This document shows, piece by piece, positions 7,337 to 19,366 of a DNA stretch of 64,000 nucleotides. The stretch's first letter is position 1. Each line of letters opens with the position of its first letter. The stretch is taken from the NCBI RefSeq assembly GCF_024752305.1, contig NZ_JANTHX010000004.1:372001-436000 (forward strand). Reading direction: 5' to 3'. A model generated the notes under the pieces. The model worked only from the letters and a program-made list of their open reading frames with translations. It made no database searches and had not been told where the DNA came from. A program made the translations under genes and the position numbers. Origin of the DNA: Protaetiibacter mangrovi (GTDB lineage: Bacteria; Actinomycetota; Actinomycetes; Actinomycetales; Microbacteriaceae).

Positions 7337-8869
7337 ATGTCCCGAACCACCACACGCGCCCTCGCGGGCGTGATCACGGCGGGCGGCCTGACCGCCGCCC
7401 TCGCCGGCTGCAGCCTGCTCCCGGGCCAGGGCGGCGGCTCCGCCGAACCCGGCGCGCCGGTCGGCTTCGAGCAGGTGCAGCAGGCCGTCATCCAGCTCGA
7501 GGCGCGCGGCACCTTCGTCGACCCCGAGTACGGCGGCTACGAGGGCGCCGGCCGCGGATCCGGCTTCATCATCAGCGAGGACGGCCTCGCCATCACCAAC
7601 AACCATGTCGTCGTCGGCGCGGGCACGATCGACGTGTGGCGCGGCGGCGACCAGAGCGACACCCTCGACGCCCGGGTGCTCGGCGCATCCGAGTGCCTCG
7701 ACATCGCCGTGGTGCAGCTCGAGAAGGGCGACTACCCCTACCTCGCCTGGCACACGGGCGAGATCACGACCGGCATCGACGTGTACGCGGCGGGCTTCCC
7801 GCTCGGCGACCCGACGTTCACCATGACGCGCGGCATCGTGTCCAAGGCCGACATCGAAGGCGACACCGCGTGGGCCTCGATCGACTCGATCATCGAGCAC
7901 GACGCGCGCATCCGCCCCGGCAACTCGGGCGGTCCCCTGGTGGACTCGAGCGGTCGGGTCGTCGGGGTCAACTACGCGGGCGAGGACACGTACGACTACA
8001 ACTTCGCGATCCACCGCGACGAGGTGCAGGGCGTCATCGACCAGCTCGCGGCCGGCGAGTCGGTGCTGAGCCTCGGCATCAACGGCCAAGGCATCGCGGG
8101 CGAGGACGGCGGGCTCGGGGTCTGGGTCGCCTCGGTCGCCGCCGGGTCTGCGGCCGACAAGGCGGGCATCGAGCCCGGCGACCTGATCACCCGCCTCGGC
8201 GGCGTGAGCGTCGGCACCGACGGTTCGATGCGCGAGTACTGCGACGTGCTGCGCACCCACGGTCCGGAGGCGACGCTCGACATCGAGCTGTTCCGGCCCT
8301 CCGACCAGTCCTACTACCGCGGACAGGTCAACTCCGACCGCGTGGTCGCTGCGGTCGCCAACGTCGGCGGCGGGGGCGGCGGCGAGCCGTCGGGCGACTT
8401 CGTCGACATCTCCGACGACTCGGGACGCATCGGCGTCTCGGTGCCCGTCGAGTGGGACGAGGTCGACGGCTCCGGCTTCACCGACGACTCCGGCAACGCG
8501 TGGGCGACGGTGAGCGCCAGCCCCAGCCTGTCGAAGTACCAGAACGGCTGGACCGCGCCGGGTGTCACCGTCGCCGCGACGCAGTCGAACGTGAGCGCCG
8601 CGTCGATCGATGCGCTGCTCGGCTCCACCCGCGCGAGCGTCACCCCCGACGGGTGCGTGTCGCAGGGCGTGCAGAGCTACGCCGACGGCTATCACACCGG
8701 CAGCTACGAGTACTACACGGGATGCGGCTCCACCTCCGCCGACTACGTCGCCATCGCGGCGATCGCGGACGACGGCAGCTACCTCGTCTACGTGCTGGTG
8801 CAGGCGCTCGACGATGACGACGTCGCCGCCCTGGACCGCATCGTCAGCAGCTTCATCGCGGGCTTCTGA
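7337..8869 (+). CDS. HtrA-like serine protease lipoprotein with PDZ and C-terminal domain
   Basis: 510 residues. Lipobox L-A-G-C with Cys25, so the protein is a lipid-anchored extracytoplasmic protease. The S1C core has the full triad: His90 in ITNNHVV, Asp122 in CLDIAVV, Ser197 in RPGNSGGPL. A PDZ domain follows (about 255-345; AGSAADKAGIEPGDLI). After a Gly-rich linker (GGGGGGE) lies an extra domain of about 145 residues with two Cys and many Gly/Tyr/Asp, which I do not recognise. The ATG at 7337 is chosen because it yields the signal sequence at once. HtrA proteins handle damaged exported proteins, which fits its place behind a sensor operon and surface proteins, though it lacks the shared promoter motif. 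Confidence 0.9.
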   Translation: MSRTTTRALAGVITAGGLTAALAGCSLLPGQGGGSAEPGAPVGFEQVQQAVIQLEARGTFVDPEYGGYEGAGRGSGFIISEDGLAITNNHVVVGAGTIDVWRGGDQSDTLDARVLGASECLDIAVVQLEKGDYPYLAWHTGEITTGIDVYAAGFPLGDPTFTMTRGIVSKADIEGDTAWASIDSIIEHDARIRPGNSGGPLVDSSGRVVGVNYAGEDTYDYNFAIHRDEVQGVIDQLAAGESVLSLGINGQGIAGEDGGLGVWVASVAAGSAADKAGIEPGDLITRLGGVSVGTDGSMREYCDVLRTHGPEATLDIELFRPSDQSYYRGQVNSDRVVAAVANVGGGGGGEPSGDFVDISDDSGRIGVSVPVEWDEVDGSGFTDDSGNAWATVSASPSLSKYQNGWTAPGVTVAATQSNVSAASIDALLGSTRASVTPDGCVSQGVQSYADGYHTGSYEYYTGCGSTSADYVAIAAIADDGSYLVYVLVQALDDDDVAALDRIVSSFIAGF

Positions 8870-8878
8870 TCGTCGGGC

Positions 8879-8909
8879 GGGTGCCGCGCTCCTTCCTGGC
8901 GCGGCACCC
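8879..8909 (+). terminator. Hairpin terminator after the protease gene
   Basis: Perfect 11-bp stem (8879-8889 with 8899-8909), 9-nt loop, followed by GTCCCCTC; 10 bp after the stop codon. Confidence 0.75.
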
Positions 8910-8969
8910 GTCCCCTCACCGCGCCGGGCGCCGGACGCTGTGGGCGGTGACGCCTAGACTCGTCACGCC

Positions 8970-11357
8970 ATGACGTTCCTCCTCGACGGATTCGACAGCG
9001 ATCCGGGTGATTCCGGGCTGCCCTCCTCGGGTGCGCCCGCGGTCGACGAGGCGCTGCTCGCGGGGCTGAACCCGCAGCAGCGCGAGGCGGTGCTGCACCG
9101 CGGGAAGGCGCTGCTGATCGTCGCGGGCGCGGGGTCGGGCAAGACGAGCGTGCTCACCCGCCGCATCGCGAGCCTGCTGCAGACCCGGGAGGCGTGGCCG
9201 AGCCAGATCCTCGCGATCACCTTCACCAACAAGGCCGCCAACGAGATGCGCGAGCGCGTCGAGCAGTTGGTGGGCGGTGCGGCGGAGGGCATGTGGATCT
9301 CCACCTTCCACTCGGCGTGCGTGCGCATCCTGCGGCGCCAGGCCGAGGCGATGGGGCTGAAGACGGCGTTCACCATCTACGACTCGGCCGATTCGCGCGC
9401 CCTCCTCAAGCGCATCATCAAGGAGCTCGAGGTCGACACCCTCGGGCTCACGGTGCCGAGCGTCGCCGGGAAGATCTCGAAGCTCAAGAACGAGCTGTCG
9501 GACGTCGACTCCTACGCGCGCAGCGTCAACGCCGACGACCCCGCCGACGCGGCCTTCCTCGAGGTGTTCCGCCGCTACACCGAGAGCCTGCGACGGGCCA
9601 ACGCGCTCGACTTCGACGACCTCATCGCCGAGACCGTGCACCTGTTCCGGGCGTTCCCCGAGGTGGCCGCGCTCTACCAGCGTCGGTTCCGGCACATCCT
9701 CGTCGACGAGTACCAGGACACCAACCACGCCCAGTACGCGCTCATCCGCGAGCTCACCCGTCCGGTCGAGCCGCAGCACGTGCCCGCCGACACGCGGATG
9801 CGGCTGGATGCGAACGGCGGCATCCCGGGGGCGTCGCTCACCGTCGTGGGCGACTCCGACCAGTCGATCTATGCGTTCCGCGGAGCCGACATCCGCAACA
9901 TCGTCGAGTTCGAGCGCGACTACCCCGAGGCGCGTGTGATCCTGCTCGAGCAGAACTACCGCTCGACGCAGAACATCCTCGACGCCGCCAACTCCGTCAT
10001 CGCCTCGAACTTCGACCGCCAGGAGAAGAACCTCTTCACCACCGCAGGGGCGGGCGACAAGATCACCGGCTTCACCGGATACAGCGCCTACGACGAGGCG
10101 CAGTTCGTGGCCGACGAGATCCAGAAGCTGCGCGAGGCGGGCGCCGCCTACTCCGACATGGCGGTCTTCTTCCGGGTCAACTCGCAGACCCGGGCACTGG
10201 AGGACATCCTGATCCGCTCGGCGATCCCGTACCGGATCGCGGGCGGCACCAAGTTCTACGAGCGCGCCGAGATCAAGGACGCGATGGCCTACCTCGTGCA
10301 GGTCGCGAACCCCGCCGACGACCTGGCCCTGCGGCGCATCATGAACACCCCGAAGCGCGGGATCGGTCCGGCCACCGAGGCGGCGCTGCAGGCGCACGCC
10401 GACCGCCTGGGCGTGCCGCTGCGGGAGACGCTGCGCGATGCCGACCAGCTGGGCCTCGGCCCGAAGGTCACGAAGGCGATCATCGACCTCGGCACGACCC
10501 TCGACGAGGTCGAGGCGATGGTGCCGACCGCGCCACCGGCCGACGTGCTCACCGAGCTCATCGTGCGCACCGGCTACGTCGACGCCCTGCGGGCGACGCG
10601 CGACCCGCAGGACGAGGTGCGCGCCGAGAACGTCGAGGAGCTGCTCTCGTTCACGAAGGAGTTCGCGCGTCGCAACCCCGAGGGCCGGCTGATCGACTTC
10701 CTCACCGAGGTGGCCCTCGTCGCGGCCGCCGACGAGATCGACGACGCGTCCGGATCGGTGACGCTCATGACCCTGCACACCGCGAAGGGCCTCGAGTACG
10801 ACACCGTGTTCCTCACGGGCATCGAGGAGGACCTGCTGCCGCACCGGATGTCGGCGGGGGAGCCGGGCGGCATCGCCGAGGAGCGGCGACTGTTCTACGT
10901 CGGCATCACGCGCGCGAAGAAGCGGCTGTTCCTCTCGCTCGCGATGACCCGCGCGCAGTTCGGCGACACGGCGGTCGCGATGCCGAGCCGCTTCCTCCAG
11001 GACGTGCCCGGCCACCTCATCGAGTGGCGCCAGTCGCCCGGCCAGGCGAACTCGCGCGGCGGCACCCGCTCGCGGGCGCTCAACGCCCCGACCCGGCAGC
11101 GCTTCAGCTACAGCACCTCGCTCCCGCCCGCGCCGAATCGCGAGAAGCGCGAGTGGACGAGCGCCGTCACGGGCGCCGTGCGCGACAACGGCGACCTGAC
11201 GCTCGCCCCGGGCGACCGCATCCGGCACACCGACTTCGGCGAGGGTCGCGTGGTCGACGTCACGGGCACCGCCCCGAAGGCCGTGGCCGAGGTGCAGTTC
11301 GACACCGCCGGTCGCAAGCGCCTGCTCATCAAGATCGCGCCCATCGAGAAGCTGTAG
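8970..11357 (+). CDS. pcrA: ATP-dependent DNA helicase PcrA/UvrD
   Basis: 795 residues, the usual size for the family. SF1A motifs run in order: Q-motif LNPQQREAV (33-41), Walker A VAGAGSGKTS (51-60), motif Ia ITFTNKAANEM, Walker B LVDEYQDTN, motif III GDSDQSIYAFRGAD, motif IV EQNYRST, motif V LMTLHTAKGLEY and motif VI GITRAKKRLFLS. The C-terminus has the Tudor-like segment GDRIRHTDFGEGRV that binds RNA polymerase in PcrA. It unwinds DNA 3' to 5' in nucleotide excision repair and in clearing replication-transcription conflicts. A TAGACT hexamer lies 9 nt before the ATG, so the mRNA has little or no leader. Confidence 0.96.
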   Translation: MTFLLDGFDSDPGDSGLPSSGAPAVDEALLAGLNPQQREAVLHRGKALLIVAGAGSGKTSVLTRRIASLLQTREAWPSQILAITFTNKAANEMRERVEQLVGGAAEGMWISTFHSACVRILRRQAEAMGLKTAFTIYDSADSRALLKRIIKELEVDTLGLTVPSVAGKISKLKNELSDVDSYARSVNADDPADAAFLEVFRRYTESLRRANALDFDDLIAETVHLFRAFPEVAALYQRRFRHILVDEYQDTNHAQYALIRELTRPVEPQHVPADTRMRLDANGGIPGASLTVVGDSDQSIYAFRGADIRNIVEFERDYPEARVILLEQNYRSTQNILDAANSVIASNFDRQEKNLFTTAGAGDKITGFTGYSAYDEAQFVADEIQKLREAGAAYSDMAVFFRVNSQTRALEDILIRSAIPYRIAGGTKFYERAEIKDAMAYLVQVANPADDLALRRIMNTPKRGIGPATEAALQAHADRLGVPLRETLRDADQLGLGPKVTKAIIDLGTTLDEVEAMVPTAPPADVLTELIVRTGYVDALRATRDPQDEVRAENVEELLSFTKEFARRNPEGRLIDFLTEVALVAAADEIDDASGSVTLMTLHTAKGLEYDTVFLTGIEEDLLPHRMSAGEPGGIAEERRLFYVGITRAKKRLFLSLAMTRAQFGDTAVAMPSRFLQDVPGHLIEWRQSPGQANSRGGTRSRALNAPTRQRFSYSTSLPPAPNREKREWTSAVTGAVRDNGDLTLAPGDRIRHTDFGEGRVVDVTGTAPKAVAEVQFDTAGRKRLLIKIAPIEKL

Positions 11358-11363
11358 CCGCGG

Positions 11364-12635
11364 TCAGCTCTCGCCGATCGCCTCCGGCTCGCTCGGCTCG
11401 ACGCGTCCGGCCGCGGCGAGCTCCATCCGCCGCCGCCGTGCGAGCACCACGAGCAGCAGCGCCGTCGCCGCCGCGAGCAGCAGCGCCGCGTCGATGCCGA
11501 TCGCCCAGGTCACGCCGAGCCAGGCGCCGAGGGCCGCGACGAGGATGCCGGCGCCCACCCGCGATCCGTTGCTCGCCATCGCGAAGGCGCCGATGAAGCG
11601 CCCGCGTCGGTCGGCGGGCGCCTCGAGCTGCACGACCGCCTGCGAGGTGGAGCTCGACACCAGGTTGGCCGTGCCCGCGATCACCAGGGCGACGAGGCTC
11701 AGCGCGAAGCTGCGCGAGAGGGCGAAGATCACGAGAGCCGTCGCGAACACGACCGTCGCCGTGGTGGCGAGCCGCACGCTCACCCGGACCCGGCCGATCG
11801 CCTCCAGGCCGATGCCGCCCGCGACGGCGCCGGTGGCCATGGCGATGAGCAGCATGCCGTAGGCGAACCCCGACTCGTCGAGCCCGAGCAGCTCGCCGAA
11901 CTCCGGTAGCAGGGTGACGACGGCCGACCCGATGAAGAGCCCCGCGCACGCCTGCAACACCATGACGGCGAGGATCGGCGGATGCGCCGGCACCTCCCGC
12001 AGCACCCCGAGCACGTCGCGGATGCGTGCGGCGGCGGGGCGGTCGCCCGCACGGCTGTGGCCGTCGTAGGGGACGACCAGCAGGTAGCCGACGAACGGCA
12101 GGTACAGCAGCACGTTGATCGCCATGCCCCACGCCGGTCCGACGGTGAACAGCAGGGCGGCGCCGATCGCCGGGCCCACCAGCATGCCGAGGTTGAGCCC
12201 GGTGGCCATCAGGCGCACCGCGCTCGGGAGGTCCGCAGGTCCGACGATGTCGTAGAGCATGAGCTGATCCGCCGGACCCCAGAAGGTGCCCGCGAGCCCG
12301 TGCAGCACGAGCAGGATGACGCAGTGCCACGGCTGCAGCGTGCCGGTGGCGATGAGCACCGCCCACCCCGCGGAGGCGAGCATGAAACAGGCCGCCCCGA
12401 GCTGGATCAGCCGTCGGCAGTCGAAGCGGTCGGCGAGCGCCCCGAAGGGGATCGCGAACAGCAGCTGGGGGAGCCAGTGGCTGATCACGGCGAAGCCGGC
12501 CAGCACGGGCGAGTGGAACAGCTGCCACATCACGAAGTACGTGATGGCGTGCTCGACGTGGTCGGCGCCCATCATGAGCGAACCGCCGGCGAGGTATCCC
12601 TTGTACCAGGGGGCGCGGAGGGCGGCGAATCGCAT
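11364..12635 (-). CDS. MFS transporter
   Basis: 423 residues with about twelve hydrophobic segments, the two halves separated by a polar loop near residues 195-220. The family loop-2/3 signature appears as FGALADRFDCRRL, and the typical YFVMWQLFHSPVLAGF opening helix fits proton-driven exporters. The C-terminus is basic then acidic (RRRRMEL...EPSEPEAIGES). It converges on pcrA with only a 6-bp gap. On its own strand TAGAGT stands exactly 6 nt before the ATG, so it is probably leaderless. A TetR regulator is transcribed divergently and a clear operator lies between them, so this is very likely the exporter controlled by that regulator. Substrate unknown. Confidence 0.87.
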   Translation of the reverse strand: MRFAALRAPWYKGYLAGGSLMMGADHVEHAITYFVMWQLFHSPVLAGFAVISHWLPQLLFAIPFGALADRFDCRRLIQLGAACFMLASAGWAVLIATGTLQPWHCVILLVLHGLAGTFWGPADQLMLYDIVGPADLPSAVRLMATGLNLGMLVGPAIGAALLFTVGPAWGMAINVLLYLPFVGYLLVVPYDGHSRAGDRPAAARIRDVLGVLREVPAHPPILAVMVLQACAGLFIGSAVVTLLPEFGELLGLDESGFAYGMLLIAMATGAVAGGIGLEAIGRVRVSVRLATTATVVFATALVIFALSRSFALSLVALVIAGTANLVSSSTSQAVVQLEAPADRRGRFIGAFAMASNGSRVGAGILVAALGAWLGVTWAIGIDAALLLAAATALLLVVLARRRRMELAAAGRVEPSEPEAIGES

Positions 12636-12770
12636 CGCCCGACTCTATCCTCGCCGCGAGCGGCCCGACTGCGCTCGGGAGCGGCGCGTCTGCCCCCGGA
12701 CTGGTGCCAGGGCGGCACGCCGGTCGCCCTTGCGCGGCCGCGTCGGCGTCGGCCACGATGTCAGGCAATC

Positions 12771-12786
12771 TTGGACGAGCGTCCAA
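12771..12786. promoter_or_regulatory. Operator of the TetR regulator
   Basis: Perfect 16-bp inverted repeat TTGGACG-AG-CGTCCAA in the 179-bp divergent region between the MFS gene and the tetR-type gene, 28 bp before the latter's ATG. Position and symmetry are as expected for a TetR dimer site. Confidence 0.75.
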
Positions 12787-12814
12787 CCGCCGCACGACCC
12801 GACGACGAGGTGCG

Positions 12815-13420
12815 ATGTCCCGCCGCATGAGCCCCGACGACCGACGCGACGCCCTGATCCAGGCCGCCATCCGGGTGATCGCCCGCGGGGGTGTGGCCGC
12901 GGCCACCGCCCGCGCGATCACCGCCGAGGCGCGGATGCCTCCCACCTCGTTCCGCTTCGTGTTCTCCTCCCGCGAGGATCTGCTCTCGCAGGTGATCCGC
13001 GCCGTGACGGACGGCGAGCGGATGGCGGCGGAGCTGTCGATCCCGTACGGCGTCGCGGCCACCCTCGAGCAGGTGATCGTCGCGGCGTTCGACGCCTACC
13101 TCGACCTGCTCGTGCAGGACCCGGATCGCGAGCTCGCCCTCGTCGAGCTGGCGCTGTACGGGGTGCGGTACGAGCCCGCACTGGCCGATCGCCAGTACGG
13201 CTTCTACTACCGCGAGGCCGAGGGGATGCTGACGCAGCTCGCGCAGGTCTGCGGCATCACGTGGCGCGAGCCCGGCCCGGTGCTCGCCCGGCGGCTCGTG
13301 GTGGTGATGGACGGCATCACGACCACCTGGCTCGCCGACCGCGACACCCAGGCGGCGCGCGCCTTCATCCGCGGCATCGCCCCGTGGTTCGCCGCCTCGG
13401 CGCTGCGCGTCGCCGCCTGA
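12815..13420 (+). CDS. TetR-family transcriptional regulator
   Basis: 201 residues. Helix-turn-helix at about 10-55: DDRRDALIQAAIRVIARGGV, then ATARAITAEARMPPTSFRFVF with the SFRFVFSSREDLL signature (more usually S-x-Y-x-Y-F-x-S-K-E-x-L-L). The remainder is the all-helical ligand-binding domain. The frame is open further upstream, but the ATG at 12815 is preferred: GACGAGG sits just before it and the operator would otherwise be inside the coding region. It presumably represses both itself and the divergent MFS exporter. Its TGA stop is the first three bases of an intergenic palindrome. Confidence 0.9.
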   Translation: MSRRMSPDDRRDALIQAAIRVIARGGVAAATARAITAEARMPPTSFRFVFSSREDLLSQVIRAVTDGERMAAELSIPYGVAATLEQVIVAAFDAYLDLLVQDPDRELALVELALYGVRYEPALADRQYGFYYREAEGMLTQLAQVCGITWREPGPVLARRLVVVMDGITTTWLADRDTQAARAFIRGIAPWFAASALRVAA

Positions 13421-13472
13421 GGCGCCAGGTCGTGTCGCGCCGGCCGCGCGCGACGCGACGCACGATGACGCC

Positions 13473-13475
<3 letters not shown>
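13418..13475. repeat. Intergenic palindrome, TGAGGCG type
   Basis: Imperfect inverted repeat: 22-nt arms 13418-13439 and 13454-13475, 16 of 22 positions paired, outer seven and inner four to six perfect. The left arm begins with the TGA stop of the tetR-type gene and the right arm overlaps the stop region of the convergent oxygenase gene. A related element is at 52273-52330. Could act as a bidirectional terminator. Confidence 0.6.
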
Positions 13476-16402
<2,927 letters not shown>

Positions 16403-16415
16403 TCCGATCCGACAC

Positions 16416-16451
16416 GATGCGCCCCGTCCGGTCCGCCGGGCGGGGCGCATC
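16416..16451 (+). terminator. Terminator hairpin of sucCD
   Basis: 15-bp stem with one G-U pair (16416-16430 with 16437-16451) and a 6-nt loop, 14 bp after sucD; followed by CGTTCCT. Confidence 0.8.
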
Positions 16452-16473
16452 CGTTCCTGCGTAGGGTCGTCCC

Positions 16474-17880
16474 ATGGGCACCGACGACCTTCCCCACTCG
16501 ACCCCCGGTGCCGAGGAGGTCGACGCCCGCGGCATCTCGGCGCTCCTCGACGCCCTCGAGGCCGACCCGGCGATCCGCCCGCACGGCCTCGTGCTGATGC
16601 GGCACGGGTCCGTGATCGCCGAGGGCTGGTGGGCTCCCTACCGCGCCGACCGGGTGCAGCTGCTCTACTCGCTGAGCAAGAGCTTCACGTCGGCGGCCGC
16701 CGGTCTCGCGCGCGCGGACGGCCTGCTCGACCTCGACACCCCGGTGCTCGACTACCTGCCCGAGTACGCGTCCGACCTGGCCGACCCGAGGATGCAGCGG
16801 ATGACGGTGCGCCACCTCGCGTCGATGGCGAGCGGGCACCGCGAGGAGACCCTCGACCGTGCGATCGCCGCGGGCGACGGCGACCTCATCCGCGGATTCC
16901 TCCGCACCCCGCTCGACGCCGAGCCGGGCACCGTCTTCGCCTACAACCAGCCGTGCACCTACACCCTCGCCGCCATCGTGCAGCGCGCGGTGGGGCGGTC
17001 GCTCGTCGACTACCTGCGACCGCGCCTGCTCGATCCCCTCGGCATCCGCGAGGCGTACTGGATCGAGCAGCCCCCGGGTCGGGACCTCGGCTTCAGCGGC
17101 CTGCACGCGACGACGGATGCCGTGGCGCGCCTCGGACTGCTCTTCCTGCGGGGCGGCCGGTGGGGCGAGGCGCAGCTGCTCGACGCCGACTGGGTCGCCG
17201 AGGCGAGCCGGGTGCAGGTGGCCAACCCCGGCGACTGGGGTGCCGACTGGAGCCAGGGCTACGGCCTGCAGTTCTGGATGTCGCGGCACGGCTACCGGGG
17301 GGACGGCGCCTACGGGCAGTTCTGCGTGATCCTGCCCGAGCAGGACGCCGTGCTGGCGATCACCTCCGAGACCCACGAGATGCAGCGGGTGCTCGACCAC
17401 GTCTGGAACCTGCTGCTGCCGGCCTTCGACGGGCCGCCCGACCCGGTCGCGGACGCGGCGCTCGCCGCGCGACTCGGGTCGGCCTCCTTCCCCGCGTCGA
17501 CCGCGGATGCGCACCCCGCCGACGCCGCACCCTGGGAGGGCGCCGTCTTCCGCGTCGCCGCCGCGGGTGCGCCCGCCGGCGGTATCCGCGAGATCCGACT
17601 GCGCCGGCCGGCGCCCGAGCAGTGGGAGCTCGCCCTCGTCGACGACCACGGAGAGCTCGTCCTGCCCGTCGGCGCCGGAGGCTGGGCGGAGTCGGAGCCC
17701 GACGGTCTGCCGGCGGCGGTCTCGGGCGGCTGGGACGCGCACGGCTTCGTCGCCGAGGTGCTGCTGCTCGAGACGCCGCACACGCTCCGCATCCGCTGTC
17801 GGGCCGACGGTTCGGCCACCACGCGCTGGGTGACCGATCCGATGCACTCACCGCTCGCGCGGGCGCAGCGGCATCCGTGA
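16474..17880 (+). CDS. Serine hydrolase, beta-lactamase/class C-like family
   Basis: 468 residues. The SxxK catalytic tetrad is Ser66-Leu-Ser-Lys69 in LLYSLSKSFTSAAAG, followed by LLDLDTPVLDYLPEY and MTVRHLASMASGH, standard for the class C / esterase / D-peptidase branch. A second active-site segment is FAYNQPCTYTL. The C-terminal 130 residues form a separate beta-rich domain. No signal peptide is visible, so it is likely cytoplasmic and more likely an esterase or amidase than a resistance beta-lactamase. TAGGGT is exactly 6 nt before the ATG, suggesting a leaderless mRNA. Confidence 0.87.
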   Translation: MGTDDLPHSTPGAEEVDARGISALLDALEADPAIRPHGLVLMRHGSVIAEGWWAPYRADRVQLLYSLSKSFTSAAAGLARADGLLDLDTPVLDYLPEYASDLADPRMQRMTVRHLASMASGHREETLDRAIAAGDGDLIRGFLRTPLDAEPGTVFAYNQPCTYTLAAIVQRAVGRSLVDYLRPRLLDPLGIREAYWIEQPPGRDLGFSGLHATTDAVARLGLLFLRGGRWGEAQLLDADWVAEASRVQVANPGDWGADWSQGYGLQFWMSRHGYRGDGAYGQFCVILPEQDAVLAITSETHEMQRVLDHVWNLLLPAFDGPPDPVADAALAARLGSASFPASTADAHPADAAPWEGAVFRVAAAGAPAGGIREIRLRRPAPEQWELALVDDHGELVLPVGAGGWAESEPDGLPAAVSGGWDAHGFVAEVLLLETPHTLRIRCRADGSATTRWVTDPMHSPLARAQRHP

Positions 17881-17891
17881 TCCGGCCCCCC

Positions 17892-17920
17892 CGCGCCTCA
17901 CCCCGTCGGGGTGGGGCGCG
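17892..17920 (+). terminator. Terminator hairpin after the serine hydrolase gene
   Basis: 13-bp stem with one G-U pair (17892-17904 with 17908-17920) and a 3-nt loop GTC; 11 bp after the stop codon and followed by CGGTGGTTTC. Confidence 0.8.
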
Positions 17921-17967
17921 CGGTGGTTTCAGGAGGATGATGAGCCCAGTGGAGGAGAGGATCCGTC

Positions 17968-19362
17968 ATGCCCCGTGAGACGCAGGCTCAGAAGATCGCC
18001 CGCATGGAGGAGGAGAACTCCCGGCTCCGCGAGGAGCTCGACGCCGCACGGGGAGCCCTCGAGGCACGCGCAGCCGCCGACGCCGAGGCCGCAGCCGCAC
18101 CGCCCGCGGAGGTCGCCGCATCCCCGGCGAAGCGCGGTCGCGGAACCGGGCGCGCCGTCGCCTCCGTCGTGCTCATCGTGATCGCCGCGATCCTCGCGCC
18201 CATCGCGCTCGTCGCGAACACGGCCGACCGCCTGCTGACCGACACCGACTACTTCGTCGACACCCTCGAGCCGATCATCGAGGACCCGGCGGTGCAGCAG
18301 CTCATCATCGACGAGGTGACCGATGTCATCCGCACCCAGGCGAAGCTCGACGATGTCGTGTCGAACCTGTTCGACGGGCTCGACGGCCTCGACCTGCCGC
18401 CGGCCGCGATCCGCGCGCTCCAACTGCTGGAGCAGCCGGCGATCAACGGCCTCGACACCCTCATCGACCGCCTCGTCACCCAGGTCGTCACCTCGGACGC
18501 CTTCCGCGACGTCATCACCCAGTCGCTGCGCATCACCCATGCGCAGGTCATCGCCGCGCTCTCCGGGCACGGCGACGTGCTGCAGATCAGCGCCACAGGC
18601 GAGATCGGCATCGCGCTCGGGCCGATCGTGGAGCAGGTGAAGACCTCCCTCGCCGACGCGGGATTCCCGTTCGCCGACCTCATCCCCGCGGTCGACAGCG
18701 TGATCGTCGTCGCCGAGTCCTCGCAGGCCGCACAGCTCGTCTGGCTGTACCAGCTGGCCGTCGCCGTCGGTCCGTGGCTCCAGTGGGTCGTCATCGCCCT
18801 GTTCGTGGTCGCGGTGCTCGTGGCGCGCCGCTGGGCGGTCGCGATCTTCGGCGCGGGCCTCGCGCTCGCCATCTCCGCGTCGGTGCTCGCGGCGGGGATC
18901 GGCGTGGGACGGGTCTTCGCCCTCACCGCGACGGCCGGCACCATCCCGGGGAACGCACTCGGGGCCATCTACGACACGGTGGTCGCGTCGATCGTCGCCT
19001 CCGCGGTCGCCGCCATCATCGTCGGGCTCGCGCTCGCCGTCGTCGCCGCGCTCGCCGGACCGTGGGGGTGGGCGGTCGCGCTGCGCGGACTCGCCGACAC
19101 CGGCGCCGACACCCTCCGCACCCGCGGCGAGGAGCACGGGCTGAGCACCGGCCGCTTCGGGGAGCTCGTGTACCGGGGGAGGATCGTCATCCGGGTCGTG
19201 GTCGCGTTCGTGGCCGCCGCCATCATCCTCTTCGTGCGCCCGTTGACGCCGGCCATCATCATCTGGACGCTCGTGCTCTCGCTGCTCGTGGTGGCGATCG
19301 CGCGCATCCTCGAGCGCCCCGTCGCGGCACCCGAGGAGGCGGAGCCTCTGCCCGTAGGCTGA
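17968..19362 (+). CDS. Polytopic membrane protein with N-terminal coiled coil
   Basis: 464 residues, function not recognised. Residues 5-45 are a charged heptad-type coiled coil (QKIARMEEENSRLREELDAA), followed by an Ala/Pro-rich linker and a first membrane helix (about 58-80). A long extracytoplasmic loop of about 170 residues comes next (TADRLLTDTDYFVDTLEPI and on), then five or so further helices between 265 and 450. The loop is rich in Ile/Val/Asp and free of Cys. A layout of cytoplasmic coiled coil plus large external domain suggests an envelope or division-linked scaffold, but this is a guess. SD GGAGAGGA precedes the ATG. The following gene starts 4 bp after its stop. Confidence 0.7.
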   Translation: MPRETQAQKIARMEEENSRLREELDAARGALEARAAADAEAAAAPPAEVAASPAKRGRGTGRAVASVVLIVIAAILAPIALVANTADRLLTDTDYFVDTLEPIIEDPAVQQLIIDEVTDVIRTQAKLDDVVSNLFDGLDGLDLPPAAIRALQLLEQPAINGLDTLIDRLVTQVVTSDAFRDVITQSLRITHAQVIAALSGHGDVLQISATGEIGIALGPIVEQVKTSLADAGFPFADLIPAVDSVIVVAESSQAAQLVWLYQLAVAVGPWLQWVVIALFVVAVLVARRWAVAIFGAGLALAISASVLAAGIGVGRVFALTATAGTIPGNALGAIYDTVVASIVASAVAAIIVGLALAVVAALAGPWGWAVALRGLADTGADTLRTRGEEHGLSTGRFGELVYRGRIVIRVVVAFVAAAIILFVRPLTPAIIIWTLVLSLLVVAIARILERPVAAPEEAEPLPVG

Positions 19363-19366
19363 GCGC

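Noticed and set aside
3603-7355. Very long open frame on the minus strand
   Set aside because: It lies antisense to the kinase, regulator and surface-protein genes, all with clear family motifs; its translation is Arg/Gly/Val-rich with no domain. GC-rich DNA leaves such frames open by chance.
16474-17880. Beta-lactamase resistance gene
   Set aside because: It has the SxxK fold but no signal peptide and a separate C-terminal domain; resistance cannot be claimed.
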